Origin: an uncultured Chryseobacterium sp.
GTDB lineage: Bacteria; Bacteroidota; Bacteroidia; Flavobacteriales; Weeksellaceae
Assembly: GCA_913778085.1 (NCBI GenBank)
Contig: CAJYXJ010000041.1
Coordinates: forward strand, 1 to 64,000
Length of the DNA: 64,000 nucleotides
Direction of reading: 5' to 3'
The translations under genes were made by a program, and so were the position numbers. The notes below the pieces were generated by a model that saw only the letters and a program-made list of their open reading frames with translations, did not search any database and had not been told where the DNA came from. Shown piece after piece: positions 17,654-27,701 of this stretch (position 1 is the first letter of the stretch; the number at the start of each line of letters is the position of its first letter).

Positions 17654-17666
17654 TCTCAATTTGAGA
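17654..17666. promoter_or_regulatory. Palindrome upstream of susC, operator candidate
   Basis: TCTCAATTTGAGA is a perfect 6-1-6 inverted repeat, 20 bases upstream of the SusC ATG. It contains TCAATTTG, a one-mismatch -7 box, so a protein bound here would cover the likely promoter. The Nudix-like regulator is the obvious candidate ligand. Confidence 0.45.
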
Positions 17667-17685
17667 ATTAAAAAACTAACTGTAT

Positions 17686-20586
17686 ATGAACGTAAGAATA
17701 TCTAGGAATTTGGGGATGGTGGCAGTACTTTATTTTACGGCCAGCTTCAATGCCCAAAACACAAAAAACGACACGCTTCCGAAAGAGCAGAAAATCGAGG
17801 AAGTGGTAATGATCGGTTACGGTACCCAGAAGAAGAGTAACGTCACGGGAGCGATTTCCAGTATCAAAGCCAGCGATATTGAAGCCATTCCTGCAGGTAA
17901 GCCGGAACAGGTGCTTCAGGGTAGGGCTGCTGGTGTCAATGTAATCTCGAATTCGGGACAACCCGGATCCAACGCAACAATCAGAGTGAGAGGGGTTACC
18001 AGTTATTCCTCAAATAATGATCCGTTATGGGTTGTCGATGGTATTGTCGTTGATGGTATCGGCTGGTTAAGCCAAAGTGATATTGAAAGTATTGAAGTAT
18101 TGAAAGACGGTGCTTCTTCTGCTATCTATGGAGTCTCTGCAGCCAGAGGAGTTATTTTGGTAACAACTAAAAAAGGCAAAAGAGGAAAACTTACTTTATC
18201 TTACAACGGTTTCTTCGGGGTGAGCAATGCCGCAAGAAAACTGGATCTTTTGGATGCCACACAGTATGCTACTGTCATTAACGAAGGTTTTACAAATGAC
18301 GGACAATCTGCAAGATTTCAAAATCCGGCATCGTTCGGAAAAGGAACCGATTGGCAGAATGAAATTTTCGGAACCGGAGCAAGGCAGAACCACGAGGTAA
18401 GTATACAAGGTGGAAATGAAAAATCTACTTATTTTGCATCTTTTGGATATTACGATCAGACCGGTATCGTGATGAGCGATATTTCTTATTATAAAAGATT
18501 AACAGGACGTTTAAATTCAACTCATAAAGTAACCGACTGGCTGACTTTGGGGCAAACTTTTGCGTATACCAACCAAAAAAACCAAGGGATTAATGCTAAC
18601 GGTGAATTTGGCGGTCCGTTAAGTTCTGCAGTGAATTTGGATCCCATTACTCCTGCTGTCGTAACAGATTGGTCGCAGGTAAATCCTGCCATATATAACA
18701 ATGAACATATTGTAAGGGACGAAAATGGAAATCCGTACGGAATTTCGCCTTACGTGAACCAGGAAATGTCTAATCCAAGAGCTTTTAGATATACACAGCT
18801 AGGAAACACTAACTGGTCGGACGATTTTATTGCTAATGTTTTTGCAGAAGTGAAATTTTTAGATCATTTTACATTTAAATCTTCATTAAACGGTAAAAAA
18901 GCATATTGGGGAAACCAGAATTTCACACCACTTTTCTATCTGAGTTCTACATACAGCAATTTACTTTTAAACAGTTTAAACCGTACTACCCAAACCAAAT
19001 TTGAATGGAGTTTTGAAAACACGCTGAATTACCAAAATAAATTTGGAGATCACAATTTTAATGTGCTTTTGGGAACAGGTTATTATGATTACAACATCGG
19101 ATATGGGCAAAGCGTCACCCATAAAGGTCTCCCGATCAGCAGTTATAAAGATGCTTCCTTCAACTTTGATGTTCCTTTGGCTAACCAAACTTCTACAGTA
19201 TGGGATAATCAGGAATGGAACAAAGCTTCTTATTTCGGACGTTTGATTTACGATTTTAAAAACAAGTACCTGTTTACAGGAACATTAAGATATGATGGTT
19301 CTTCATTGTTTGGAGCAAATCATCATTGGGGGGTCTTCCCATCGTTCTCTCTTGGATGGAATGTGGATAAAGAAAACTTCTGGCCCGAAAATAATATTGT
19401 AAATAGCTTAAAATTCCGTGGAGGGTATGGTACTTTAGGGAATGATGGTATCGAAGCTTATAAGTTTTCAAAATTCTATGTATCCGGAGCTAACTATACC
19501 AGTGGATCAGGTGGTGTATTAATCGGATATTTGCAAAATGGTCTTGAAAATAAAGATCTAAAATGGGAAACTACTACACAAACAAATATCGCGGCGGATT
19601 TGCGACTTTTCAAAAATTTTACTCTAACTGTTGATGTTTATGACAAAAAAACGTCAGATATTCTGCGTCCGGTGCAAATTCCTGGTTATGTAGGAGTTAC
19701 CGGATCCTATATAGCCAATATCGGAGACATGAGTAATAAAGGGGTGGAAGTAGAATTAGGCTACAAAAAGAATTGGAATGATTTCACGGTTTCTGTAAAT
19801 ACTAATTTTGCTTACAATAAAAACGAGGTTTTATCACTTGAACAGGGAACAAAATTTCTGGATGGAGCAGGTTTTCAATCTATGGGATCGATCCAGAGAA
19901 TTGTGGTAGGTGATTCGTATAATTCTTTTTACGGTTTTAAAACTTTGGGTGTTTTCCAAAATCAGGCGCAGATTGATTCTTACGTAAATTCTAAAGGACA
20001 ATTGCTTCAAACGGATGCGAAACCTGGAGATTTTATTTGGGCAGACTCTAATGGTGATGGAGTAATCAATGATTTGGATAAAGTGAATTTGGGAAGTTCT
20101 ATTCCTAAATATAATTTCGGAGCTACTTTAAATCTAAGCTATAAAAACTGGGATTTTATGGTATTCGGACAAGGTGCAGGAGGAAACAAAATCTTTCAGG
20201 GTTTAAGAAGATTGGATATTTTAGATGCTAATTATCAGACAAAAATCTTAGACAGATGGACAGGAGAAGGTTCTACTAATGAAAATCCTAGGTTAACACG
20301 GGCAGATGCAAACAAAAATTATTCAAGATTATCTGACTGGTATCTTCAAAAAGGAGACTACTTTAGAATAAAACTAATTCAGTTGGGCTACACGCTTCCG
20401 CAAAATGTTACCCAAAACTTTGGTGTAAACAAGCTGCGCTTTTATGTAACGGCCGAAAACCTAGTTACTTTCACAAAATACACTGGTTACGACCCGGAAA
20501 TTGCGGCAGGTGATTCTTTTGGAATAGATAGAGCATTTTATCCGCAAGCAAGAACTTTTATGCTTGGAGCTAATATAACTTTCTAA
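17686..20586 (+). CDS. SusC/RagA family TonB-linked outer-membrane transporter
   Basis: A 966-residue outer-membrane glycan importer. After a signal sequence ending near FNAQ, the protein goes directly to the plug domain (IEEVVMIGYGTQKKSNVTGA, GRAAGVNVISNSG, IRVRGVTSY, DPLWVVDGI, IEVLKDGASSAIYG), then a 22-strand barrel ending in the aromatic LGANITF. The N-terminal carboxypeptidase-regulatory-like domain found in many SusC proteins is absent. It would work with the SusD lipoprotein encoded 11 bases downstream to import oligosaccharides with TonB energy. First gene of the catabolic operon, behind the palindromic operator candidate. Confidence 0.95.
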   Translation: MNVRISRNLGMVAVLYFTASFNAQNTKNDTLPKEQKIEEVVMIGYGTQKKSNVTGAISSIKASDIEAIPAGKPEQVLQGRAAGVNVISNSGQPGSNATIRVRGVTSYSSNNDPLWVVDGIVVDGIGWLSQSDIESIEVLKDGASSAIYGVSAARGVILVTTKKGKRGKLTLSYNGFFGVSNAARKLDLLDATQYATVINEGFTNDGQSARFQNPASFGKGTDWQNEIFGTGARQNHEVSIQGGNEKSTYFASFGYYDQTGIVMSDISYYKRLTGRLNSTHKVTDWLTLGQTFAYTNQKNQGINANGEFGGPLSSAVNLDPITPAVVTDWSQVNPAIYNNEHIVRDENGNPYGISPYVNQEMSNPRAFRYTQLGNTNWSDDFIANVFAEVKFLDHFTFKSSLNGKKAYWGNQNFTPLFYLSSTYSNLLLNSLNRTTQTKFEWSFENTLNYQNKFGDHNFNVLLGTGYYDYNIGYGQSVTHKGLPISSYKDASFNFDVPLANQTSTVWDNQEWNKASYFGRLIYDFKNKYLFTGTLRYDGSSLFGANHHWGVFPSFSLGWNVDKENFWPENNIVNSLKFRGGYGTLGNDGIEAYKFSKFYVSGANYTSGSGGVLIGYLQNGLENKDLKWETTTQTNIAADLRLFKNFTLTVDVYDKKTSDILRPVQIPGYVGVTGSYIANIGDMSNKGVEVELGYKKNWNDFTVSVNTNFAYNKNEVLSLEQGTKFLDGAGFQSMGSIQRIVVGDSYNSFYGFKTLGVFQNQAQIDSYVNSKGQLLQTDAKPGDFIWADSNGDGVINDLDKVNLGSSIPKYNFGATLNLSYKNWDFMVFGQGAGGNKIFQGLRRLDILDANYQTKILDRWTGEGSTNENPRLTRADANKNYSRLSDWYLQKGDYFRIKLIQLGYTLPQNVTQNFGVNKLRFYVTAENLVTFTKYTGYDPEIAAGDSFGIDRAFYPQARTFMLGANITF

Positions 20587-20597
20587 TTTTTAACATA

Positions 20598-22157
20598 ATG
20601 AAAAATAAATTTTTAAAAATATCAATAGCAGCTTCATTTTTAGTGAGTATGTCTACTCTTAATGTAGCTTGTAATAATGAAACCTTGGAAGAAAAAGAAT
20701 ACAATGGAGCATTTGCCGGAGATAACTTTTTCAGAAATGAGCAAGAATGTTTTTTTGGTCTTGTAGGTACTTATGATGTGATGAGAAAGTATGCAGGCGG
20801 GTTTGAGAATATGGTAACTTTTTTCAATGCGGCTTCAGATGATTTTTATGCAGGAGGTGGCAGTGCTACAGATGGAGCAGGTATTCAGGGGGCATCAAGC
20901 TTTCAGATTAACCCGACTACAATGCCTGCAAGTTACTGGAAGGATTATTATCAGGGTATTGCAAGAGCCAATGATCTTATCCAAAATGCTCCTAAGGCAT
21001 CAATGGATGAAACTTTGAAGCAACGCTTCATTTCGGAAGCAAAAACTCTTCGGGCAATGTATTATTTTGATTTGCTGAGGGTTTTCGGAAATATTCCTCT
21101 TATTTTAAAACCTTTTGAAGCAACAGACGATTTCTATAATATTCCGCAAGTTGCACCTGCACAAGTATATGCTCAAATAGAAAAAGATCTGACCGAAGCT
21201 TTGCCAAATCTTCCTATGACGGTAAATGGAGAGGAAAAAGGTAGATTAACGCAAGGGGCGGCAAAAGCTCTTTTAGGTAAAGTATATTTATATCAAAATA
21301 AAAAAGCCCAGGCTGCCGCACAATTTGCAGATGTAAATGGAACTCCGGGCGGAACCAGCCAATATGGATACAAACTGTTGGCAAGTTATGATGATCTTTG
21401 GAAAGCGGGAGTCGCATTAGGCGGGACTCCAGATCCTTACGAATTTACATCAGAATCCATTATTGAAGCATCCCATAGCGATCAGGGAAAATCAGACTGG
21501 AACTTTTGGGGACAAGGCAAAGATGAAGGAAATTCTATTTGCGTAATGACGGCGCCAAGATCTTATACAAGAATTATTCAAACAAATCCTGCCAATAACG
21601 CACCTGATGTCGTTTCCGGTTGGGCTTTCAATACCATTACTACGGATCTGTTCAATTTTATCCAAAATGATCCTCGTGTGAATTCTACCGTTTTGAATAT
21701 GAATGTATTAAAATCGCAAAACAAAGCGGATTATGCACCAGCTTATAAGGACACGGGGTATTTTCTTAATAAATTCATGCCTACTTCAGATAAAAAATCA
21801 ACTTTGGGAGTTACTGAACTTAATTACCGTCAAAATTATATGGTAATAAGATTAGCAGATACTTACTTAATGGAAGCGGAAGCTCTAAATGGATCTGGAT
21901 CCAGAGCTCAGGCTTTATTAGATGCCGTAAGAGCCAGAGTCGGTTTGGCGTCAGTCCCTGTATCTCTTCAGGCTATTAAAGATGAAAGAAGAAGAGAGCT
22001 TGCAGGTGAAGGTCATCGGTTTTTTGATCTTGTAAGATGGGGAGAGGCATCTGCAAAATTAGCTTCCAAAGGTTTTGTGGCAGGGAAAAATGAGATTATG
22101 CCAATACCTCTCACAGAACTTACAGGAACCGTTTTAAAACAAAATCCAGGATACTAA
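20598..22157 (+). CDS. SusD/RagB family surface glycan-binding lipoprotein
   Basis: A 519-residue lipoprotein with lipobox LNVAC (C25). The alpha-helical SusD core is seen in YWKDYYQGIARANDLI, AKTLRAMYYFDLLRVFGNIPLI and the late TPR-like segments (LADTYLMEAEAL, RRRELAGEGHRFFDLVRWG). It caps the SusC barrel at the cell surface and binds the imported oligosaccharide. Position right after SusC and ahead of the hydrolase genes is standard. The internal glycine-serine rich segment (residues 75-95) is variable in the family and may shape ligand binding. Confidence 0.95.
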   Translation: MKNKFLKISIAASFLVSMSTLNVACNNETLEEKEYNGAFAGDNFFRNEQECFFGLVGTYDVMRKYAGGFENMVTFFNAASDDFYAGGGSATDGAGIQGASSFQINPTTMPASYWKDYYQGIARANDLIQNAPKASMDETLKQRFISEAKTLRAMYYFDLLRVFGNIPLILKPFEATDDFYNIPQVAPAQVYAQIEKDLTEALPNLPMTVNGEEKGRLTQGAAKALLGKVYLYQNKKAQAAAQFADVNGTPGGTSQYGYKLLASYDDLWKAGVALGGTPDPYEFTSESIIEASHSDQGKSDWNFWGQGKDEGNSICVMTAPRSYTRIIQTNPANNAPDVVSGWAFNTITTDLFNFIQNDPRVNSTVLNMNVLKSQNKADYAPAYKDTGYFLNKFMPTSDKKSTLGVTELNYRQNYMVIRLADTYLMEAEALNGSGSRAQALLDAVRARVGLASVPVSLQAIKDERRRELAGEGHRFFDLVRWGEASAKLASKGFVAGKNEIMPIPLTELTGTVLKQNPGY

Positions 22158-22175
22158 TCAAACTAACATTAAGAA

Positions 22176-23024
22176 ATGATAAAGAAATATATTACAACAT
22201 CATTGTTGCTAAGTGCAGGAATCTTTTTCCTGACAGGTTGTTCGCCGGAAACGGTTGATGAAGGCTATGGAATTACTCAGCCGGCTGTTGATGCAAGTTT
22301 TACAGTAACAAAAATTTCAGAAAACAAATATCATTTAAAAAGAAACTATAACAACTATCTTAATTCCCAATGGAATGTAGACGGAGGTGGATTTGCTGCA
22401 GGAAAAGATGAGATCGATGTTTTCTTTCCGGATACGGGCACGTACACTGTTCAACACAATGCAGTAGGAATCGGCGGACAGGTGGGCGGTACCGTAAGCC
22501 ATACTTTCGTCGTAACGACTCCCGACCCGGTTGCAGGAAATATTCTGCAGGGAGGAAAATTCGAGACAGCAGATGATGTTGCAAAGTGGTCTATCCATAC
22601 CATCAGCCCTACAAAAGCACAATGGGTATTTTCAAACAAAGCCGCTACCATCGTAGCCAGTGAAAGTAATCAGCAGGCTATTTATACCCAGATAAATGTA
22701 GAAGCAGGAAAAAAATATGCCATTGATCTTACGGCTTCTTCAGCAAGCGCATTGGAGGACACTTGGTTTGAAGTGTATGTATTAAACAGTTTACCGGCTG
22801 CCGGACAGGATATCAGCGGAACCGTTTACAGGAACATCAATACCTGGGACGGCTGCGGAAAGGCTGCTTTCGGAGGAAAAATCTCAGCAATAGGCTGTGG
22901 AAGCAAGAACGCCGGAGTTTATACGGCAACTGCTACAGGGCCTGTCTATCTGGTAATCAAATGTGGTGGGAAAACGGTTAACGGATTAACTATTGACAAC
23001 GTTGAGGTTCGTAGGACCCAGTAA
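22176..23024 (+). CDS. PKD-domain surface lipoprotein, probable glycan-binding SusE-like protein
   Basis: A 282-residue lipoprotein (lipobox LTGC, C22). Residues 40-115 look like a PKD-type immunoglobulin fold (SQWNVDGGG, VFFPDTGTYTVQHNAVG). Residues 125-280 form a jelly-roll or carbohydrate-binding-module-like domain (NILQGGKFETADDVAKW, YLVIKCGGKTVNGLTIDNVEV). It has no catalytic motif. Position after SusD and before the hydrolases suggests a surface glycan-binding protein that holds beta-glucan for the GH30 and GH16 enzymes. The binding role is inferred from context. Confidence 0.75.
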   Translation: MIKKYITTSLLLSAGIFFLTGCSPETVDEGYGITQPAVDASFTVTKISENKYHLKRNYNNYLNSQWNVDGGGFAAGKDEIDVFFPDTGTYTVQHNAVGIGGQVGGTVSHTFVVTTPDPVAGNILQGGKFETADDVAKWSIHTISPTKAQWVFSNKAATIVASESNQQAIYTQINVEAGKKYAIDLTASSASALEDTWFEVYVLNSLPAAGQDISGTVYRNINTWDGCGKAAFGGKISAIGCGSKNAGVYTATATGPVYLVIKCGGKTVNGLTIDNVEVRRTQ

Positions 23025-23039
23025 TTTTCCAACAATCAA

Positions 23040-24515
23040 ATGGATATGAAATCACAACATTCATATAGTTTCGTACTTAGAAGTGCTGCACTCTGCGGTG
23101 TAGCGCTTCTTTCTTTTTTAAACTGCAGCAGTACGTCTTCGGATCTTGCCAACAACGGCGACAATTCGGGGAACGGCAACGGTGGAAATACCGCCGGCGA
23201 TCCCGTGCAGATGTGGCTGACAAAAGGAGACCAGTCGGTGAAACTACAGCAACAGGCAACAGCTTACTTTTCAGGAACTGCAGGCTCGGGAACAACCATT
23301 GAGATCGATCCGGCACAGGTCTTCCAGACCATCGACGGCTTTGGATATACCCTTACCGGTGGCAGTGTTCAGGTGATCAACCAGCTAAGTGCCGCCAAGA
23401 AGCAGGAATTGCTGAATGACCTTTTCAGCAGCTCGGGAATCGGTATCAGTTATCTCAGGATCAGCATCGGTGCGTCGGATCTGAACAGCGAAGTCTTTTC
23501 TTATGACGATATGCCGACAGGGCAGACCGATCCGACACTCGCTCAATTCAGCCTTACCAAAGATCAGGCAGTTATCCAGATGTTGAAAGATATTCTGGCC
23601 ATCAATCCGAATATTAAAATCCTGGCAACCCCATGGTCACCTCCTGTTTGGATGAAAGATAACGGAAATACGATGGGCGGAAGCTTAAAGCCTGAATTCT
23701 ATGGCGTTTATGCCCAGTATTTTGTAAAATACATCCAGGCAATGCAGGCTCAGGGAATTAGGATTGATGCAATTACACCCCAAAATGAACCGTTGCATCC
23801 GGGAAACAATCCGAGTATGTACATGACGTCAGGCAATCAGACCACCTTTATTAAAGCGAATTTAGGTCCTGCTTTTCAGGCAGCCAACATCACCACGAAA
23901 ATTATTGCTTACGATCACAATTGCGACGACCCGGCTTATCCGCTGGCCGTCCTGAATGATCCGGCAGCCAATACTTATGTAGACGGATCGGCTTTCCACC
24001 TGTATGCAGGGGATATCTCGGCCTTGGGAACGGTACATAATTTATTCCCGAATAAAAATGTTTACTTTACCGAACAGTGGACAAGCTCTACAGGAAATTT
24101 CTCAGGAGATTTGGATTGGCACGTAAAAAACATTATTATTGGCTCCATGAGAAATTGGAGCAGAACTGCACTGGAATGGAATGTGGCTAATGATGCATCA
24201 TTCGGTCCTCACACACCCGGAGGCTGTACGCAGTGTAAAGGGGCTGTCACCATAAACGGAGGCAGCAGCTATGAGAAAAACGTAGCCTACTACATCATTG
24301 CACATGCATCAAAATTTGTTCCGGTAAATTCCCAGAGGATTGCTTCTACCCAAAGCGATAATCTGTCAACGGTCGCTTTCAAAACACCGGTAGGAAAAAC
24401 AGTTCTGATTGTTCAGAACAGCAATTCTTCGGATAAAGCATTTAATATTAAATACAATCAGAAAACAGCTTCCGTAACGATTCCCGGGATCTCAACGGCA
24501 ACCTATATTTTTTAA
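23040..24515 (+). CDS. GH30 family glycoside hydrolase lipoprotein (probable endo-beta-1,6-glucanase)
   Basis: A 491-residue lipoprotein (lipobox FLNC, C29), followed by a glycine-asparagine linker and a GH30 TIM barrel. The general acid/base is E250 in ITPQNEP and the nucleophile E345 in YFTEQW, at the ends of strands 4 and 7 as expected for clan GH-A. GH30 enzymes include glucosylceramidases, beta-1,6-glucanases and xylanases; the neighbours (GH16, GH3, second GH30) favour beta-1,6-glucan. It would act on the cell surface. Identity to the second GH30 gene at 27702 is limited, so the two probably have distinct bond or chain-length preferences. Confidence 0.88.
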   Translation: MDMKSQHSYSFVLRSAALCGVALLSFLNCSSTSSDLANNGDNSGNGNGGNTAGDPVQMWLTKGDQSVKLQQQATAYFSGTAGSGTTIEIDPAQVFQTIDGFGYTLTGGSVQVINQLSAAKKQELLNDLFSSSGIGISYLRISIGASDLNSEVFSYDDMPTGQTDPTLAQFSLTKDQAVIQMLKDILAINPNIKILATPWSPPVWMKDNGNTMGGSLKPEFYGVYAQYFVKYIQAMQAQGIRIDAITPQNEPLHPGNNPSMYMTSGNQTTFIKANLGPAFQAANITTKIIAYDHNCDDPAYPLAVLNDPAANTYVDGSAFHLYAGDISALGTVHNLFPNKNVYFTEQWTSSTGNFSGDLDWHVKNIIIGSMRNWSRTALEWNVANDASFGPHTPGGCTQCKGAVTINGGSSYEKNVAYYIIAHASKFVPVNSQRIASTQSDNLSTVAFKTPVGKTVLIVQNSNSSDKAFNIKYNQKTASVTIPGISTATYIF

Positions 24516-24523
24516 AAGATATT

Positions 24524-26746
24524 ATGAAGAGAATTTATTTCGCATTGGCATTCGCAGCATTCGGATTCAACGCATTCGGACAAAAAAATATCGATCAGAA
24601 AGTGGCTGATATATTGTCGAAAATGACGTTGGAAGAAAAAGTCGGGCAGCTTGTTCAGTATAGTGGTTTTGAATATGCCACAGGACCTCAGAATTCCAAT
24701 TCTGCCAATGTCTTAAATGAAATAAAACAAGGAAAGGTCGGATCTATGCTTAACGTATCGGGAGCAGCGGAAACCCGGAAGTTCCAGGAACTGGCTTTAC
24801 GGTCGAGGCTGAAAATTCCTTTGCTGTTCGGGCAGGATGTCATTCACGGCTACAGGACGACCTTTCCGGTAAATCTTGGACAGGCCGCAAGCTGGGATCT
24901 GAAACTGATAGAAAAGTCCGAAAGAATTGCAGCTACCGAAGCTTCGGCTTACGGTATCCACTGGACGTTTGCACCGATGGTGGATATCGCCCGCGATCCG
25001 AGGTGGGGAAGGGTAATGGAAGGTTCAGGCGAAGATACGTATCTGGGAACGCAGATCGGTCTGGCAAGGATCAGGGGATTTCAGGGAAAAGGCCTTGGGA
25101 ATCTTGACGCGATTATGGCTTGCGCCAAGCATTTTGCAGCGTATGGGGCAGCGGTTGGCGGAAGAGACTACAATTCCGTAGACATGAGTCTGCGGCAACT
25201 GAATGAAACCTATCTTCCCCCTTTCAAAGCAGCTGCAGAGGCCGGAGTAGCTACTTTCATGAATTCTTTTAACGACATCAACGGGATTCCGGCAACAGCC
25301 AATAAGTATATCTTAAGGGATTTGCTGAAAGGGAAATGGAACTACAAAGGTTTTGTAGTTTCAGACTGGGGAAGTATCGGCGAAATGGTTCCTCACGGCT
25401 ACGCAAAAGACAACAGGGAAGCAGCGGAAAAAGCCATCAATGCCGGAAGCGATATGGATATGGAAAGCCGTGCCTATATGGCTGAACTCCCAAAACTTGT
25501 AAAGGAGGGAAAAGTAGATCCGAAACTGATTGATGATGCAGCCCGAAGGATTCTGGTTAAAAAATTTGAAATGGGACTATTTGATGATCCTTACCGGTTT
25601 AGCAGCGAGAAAAGGCAGCAGGAGCAAACGGACAATCAGGAAAACAGAAAATTCGGAAGGGAGTTCGGATCCAAAAGTATTGTTCTGCTTAAAAACCAGA
25701 AAAACATTCTCCCCCTTTCAAAATCAATAAAAACAGTTGCTCTGATCGGGCCTTTCGGAAAAGAGACTTCTGCCAACCACGGATTTTGGTCGGTTGCTTT
25801 TAAAGATGACAACCAAAGAATCGTAACGCAGTTTGACGGGATTAAAAATCAGTTGGATAAAAACTCTGCTCTATTATACGCCAAAGGCTGTAATGTTGAT
25901 GATCAGGATAAATCTATGTTCGCCGAAGCGGTGGAAACTGCCAGGAAAGCAGATGTGGTTATTATGACCCTGGGCGAAGGCCATGCCATGAGCGGTGAAG
26001 CGAAAAGCCGGAGTAATCTTCATTTTTCAGGCGTTCAGGAAGAGCTGTTAAAAGAGATTTCAAAAACGGGAAAACCAATCGTGTTGATGATCAATGCAGG
26101 AAGACCATTGGTTTTCGACTGGGCGGCAGATCATATCCCGGCGATTCTTTACACCTGGTGGCTGGGAACGGAAGCGGGCAACTCCATAGCTGATGTTCTT
26201 TTCGGAACCGTTAATCCGGCAGGAAAACTGCCGATGACCTTCCCGAGAACCGAAGGCCAGATTCCGGTATATTACAACCATTATAATACAGGAAGGCCGG
26301 CAAAAAACAATACCGACAGGAATTATGTTTCAGCCTATATCGATCTTGATAACGATCCTAAATTCCCGTTCGGCTATGGTTTGAGCTATACGCAGTTTAA
26401 ATATGCCGATATGAATCTCAGTTCGACGAACCTTAAAGGAAACCAGACTCTAAAAATCAGCGTCAGTGTTTCCAATACCGGAAATTACGATGGGGAAGAG
26501 GTCGTTCAGCTTTATATACGGGATCTTTTCGGAAAAGTGGTACGACCGCTAAAGGAATTGAAAGGCTTTGAGAAAATTTTCATTAAAAAAGGGGAAACCA
26601 AAACCGTTATTTTCACTTTAACCCCTGAAAACCTGAAATTTTATGACGATCAGCTGAACTATGACTGGGAAGCAGGAGAGTTCGACATTATGATCGGAAC
26701 CGATTCTCAGAACGTTCAGACAAAAAGAATTAACTGGTTAAAATAA
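24524..26746 (+). CDS. GH3 family beta-glucosidase, BglX-like
   Basis: A 740-residue exported enzyme: signal peptide ending near NAFGQ, GH3 N-terminal TIM barrel, the alpha/beta sandwich, and a C-terminal fibronectin III-like domain (residues 630-735, DGEEVVQLYIRD). The nucleophile is D281 in VVSDWGSIGEM. A start-proximal segment EEKVGQLVQY and the KHFAAYGA motif match periplasmic BglX. It should release glucose from the non-reducing ends of oligosaccharides imported by SusCD. The gene is nine bases after the GH30 gene. A short hairpin after its stop may modulate expression of the two following genes. Confidence 0.93.
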   Translation: MKRIYFALAFAAFGFNAFGQKNIDQKVADILSKMTLEEKVGQLVQYSGFEYATGPQNSNSANVLNEIKQGKVGSMLNVSGAAETRKFQELALRSRLKIPLLFGQDVIHGYRTTFPVNLGQAASWDLKLIEKSERIAATEASAYGIHWTFAPMVDIARDPRWGRVMEGSGEDTYLGTQIGLARIRGFQGKGLGNLDAIMACAKHFAAYGAAVGGRDYNSVDMSLRQLNETYLPPFKAAAEAGVATFMNSFNDINGIPATANKYILRDLLKGKWNYKGFVVSDWGSIGEMVPHGYAKDNREAAEKAINAGSDMDMESRAYMAELPKLVKEGKVDPKLIDDAARRILVKKFEMGLFDDPYRFSSEKRQQEQTDNQENRKFGREFGSKSIVLLKNQKNILPLSKSIKTVALIGPFGKETSANHGFWSVAFKDDNQRIVTQFDGIKNQLDKNSALLYAKGCNVDDQDKSMFAEAVETARKADVVIMTLGEGHAMSGEAKSRSNLHFSGVQEELLKEISKTGKPIVLMINAGRPLVFDWAADHIPAILYTWWLGTEAGNSIADVLFGTVNPAGKLPMTFPRTEGQIPVYYNHYNTGRPAKNNTDRNYVSAYIDLDNDPKFPFGYGLSYTQFKYADMNLSSTNLKGNQTLKISVSVSNTGNYDGEEVVQLYIRDLFGKVVRPLKELKGFEKIFIKKGETKTVIFTLTPENLKFYDDQLNYDWEAGEFDIMIGTDSQNVQTKRINWLK

Positions 26747-26765
26747 ATACAGATTTTACTTACTG

Positions 26766-26787
26766 AAAGCGGGATAAAACCCGCTTT
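26766..26787 (+). terminator. Hairpin inside the glucan operon
   Basis: AAAGCGGG / CCCGCTTT stem with a 6-nt loop, 20 bases after the GH3 stop, ends in four Ts then GG. It may be a partial terminator or a mRNA-stabilising element. Confidence 0.5.
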
Positions 26788-26830
26788 TGGCGGCAGAAGA
26801 CCCAATTTTTGAATTTTAAATCCTGAACGT

Positions 26831-27637
26831 ATGATGAAACTTCAACCAGCGATCCATTTGGTTATAGGCGGAATGCTACTGTTTTCCGGTGTGGGCTGTG
26901 CTTCAAACAGACCGGATAAAAACAGAACACTGATCTGGAGCGATGAGTTTAGTACTGAAGGATTACCCGATGCATCCAGATGGAATTATGATACCGGCGG
27001 CAGCGGATTCGGAAACGAAGAAGACCAGTTTTACACCAAAGACCGCCTGGAAAACGCACGCATTGAAAAGGGTAAACTCGTGATTGAAGCCAAAAAGGAA
27101 GACTGGGAAAAAAGTAAATACACGTCCGCCAGATTATTGACCAAAGGAAAATTTTCTTTCCGGTACGGAACGGTGGAAGTAAGGGCAAAACTTCCGAAAG
27201 GACGGGGAACCTGGCCTGCGATCTGGATGATGAGCGAGGATATGAAAAAATGGCCGGATGACGGTGAGCTGGACATTATGGAACATGTGGGCTATCATCA
27301 GGGATACATTCATGCATCGGTACATACCCAAAAGTACAACCATATAATGCAAACCCAGAAAACCGACACCCTCTTTGTAAAAGATGCCAGCGAAAAGTTT
27401 CATATTTATAAAGCGGACTGGTCACCGGAAAAAATTGAAGTCTATGTAGATGACAAAAAGTTTTTTACCTACGAAAATAAAGAGAAGACCCCGGGAGCCT
27501 GGCCCTTTGATAAGCCTTATTTTATTATCTTAAATCTTGCCATAGGAGGATTTTGGGGCGGGAAAGAAGGCATTGACAATACCATTTTTCCCCAGAGATT
27601 TGAAATCGATTACGTAAGGGTCTATCAGAATAAATAA
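26831..27637 (+). CDS. GH16 family laminarinase-like beta-1,3-glucanase lipoprotein
   Basis: A 268-residue lipoprotein (lipobox GVGC, C23) with a GH16 jelly roll. The catalytic signature is E146-L-D148-I-M-E151 (ELDIME), the bulged form with the extra residue typical of laminarinases; the nucleophile is E146 and the acid/base E151. The substrate-binding strands LIWSDEFSTEGLPD, WPAIWM and the closing segment NLAIGGFWGG fit the family. It should cut internal beta-1,3 (or 1,3-1,4) bonds at the surface. Located between the GH3 and second GH30 genes; the gaps of 84 and 64 bases suggest the operon continues. Confidence 0.92.
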   Translation: MMKLQPAIHLVIGGMLLFSGVGCASNRPDKNRTLIWSDEFSTEGLPDASRWNYDTGGSGFGNEEDQFYTKDRLENARIEKGKLVIEAKKEDWEKSKYTSARLLTKGKFSFRYGTVEVRAKLPKGRGTWPAIWMMSEDMKKWPDDGELDIMEHVGYHQGYIHASVHTQKYNHIMQTQKTDTLFVKDASEKFHIYKADWSPEKIEVYVDDKKFFTYENKEKTPGAWPFDKPYFIILNLAIGGFWGGKEGIDNTIFPQRFEIDYVRVYQNK

Positions 27638-27701
27638 TAAAATACTACAGAGTGATCTTCCTTTTCAGGATGGTCAAATTATAAAAATAAGAGATGATAT
27701 A

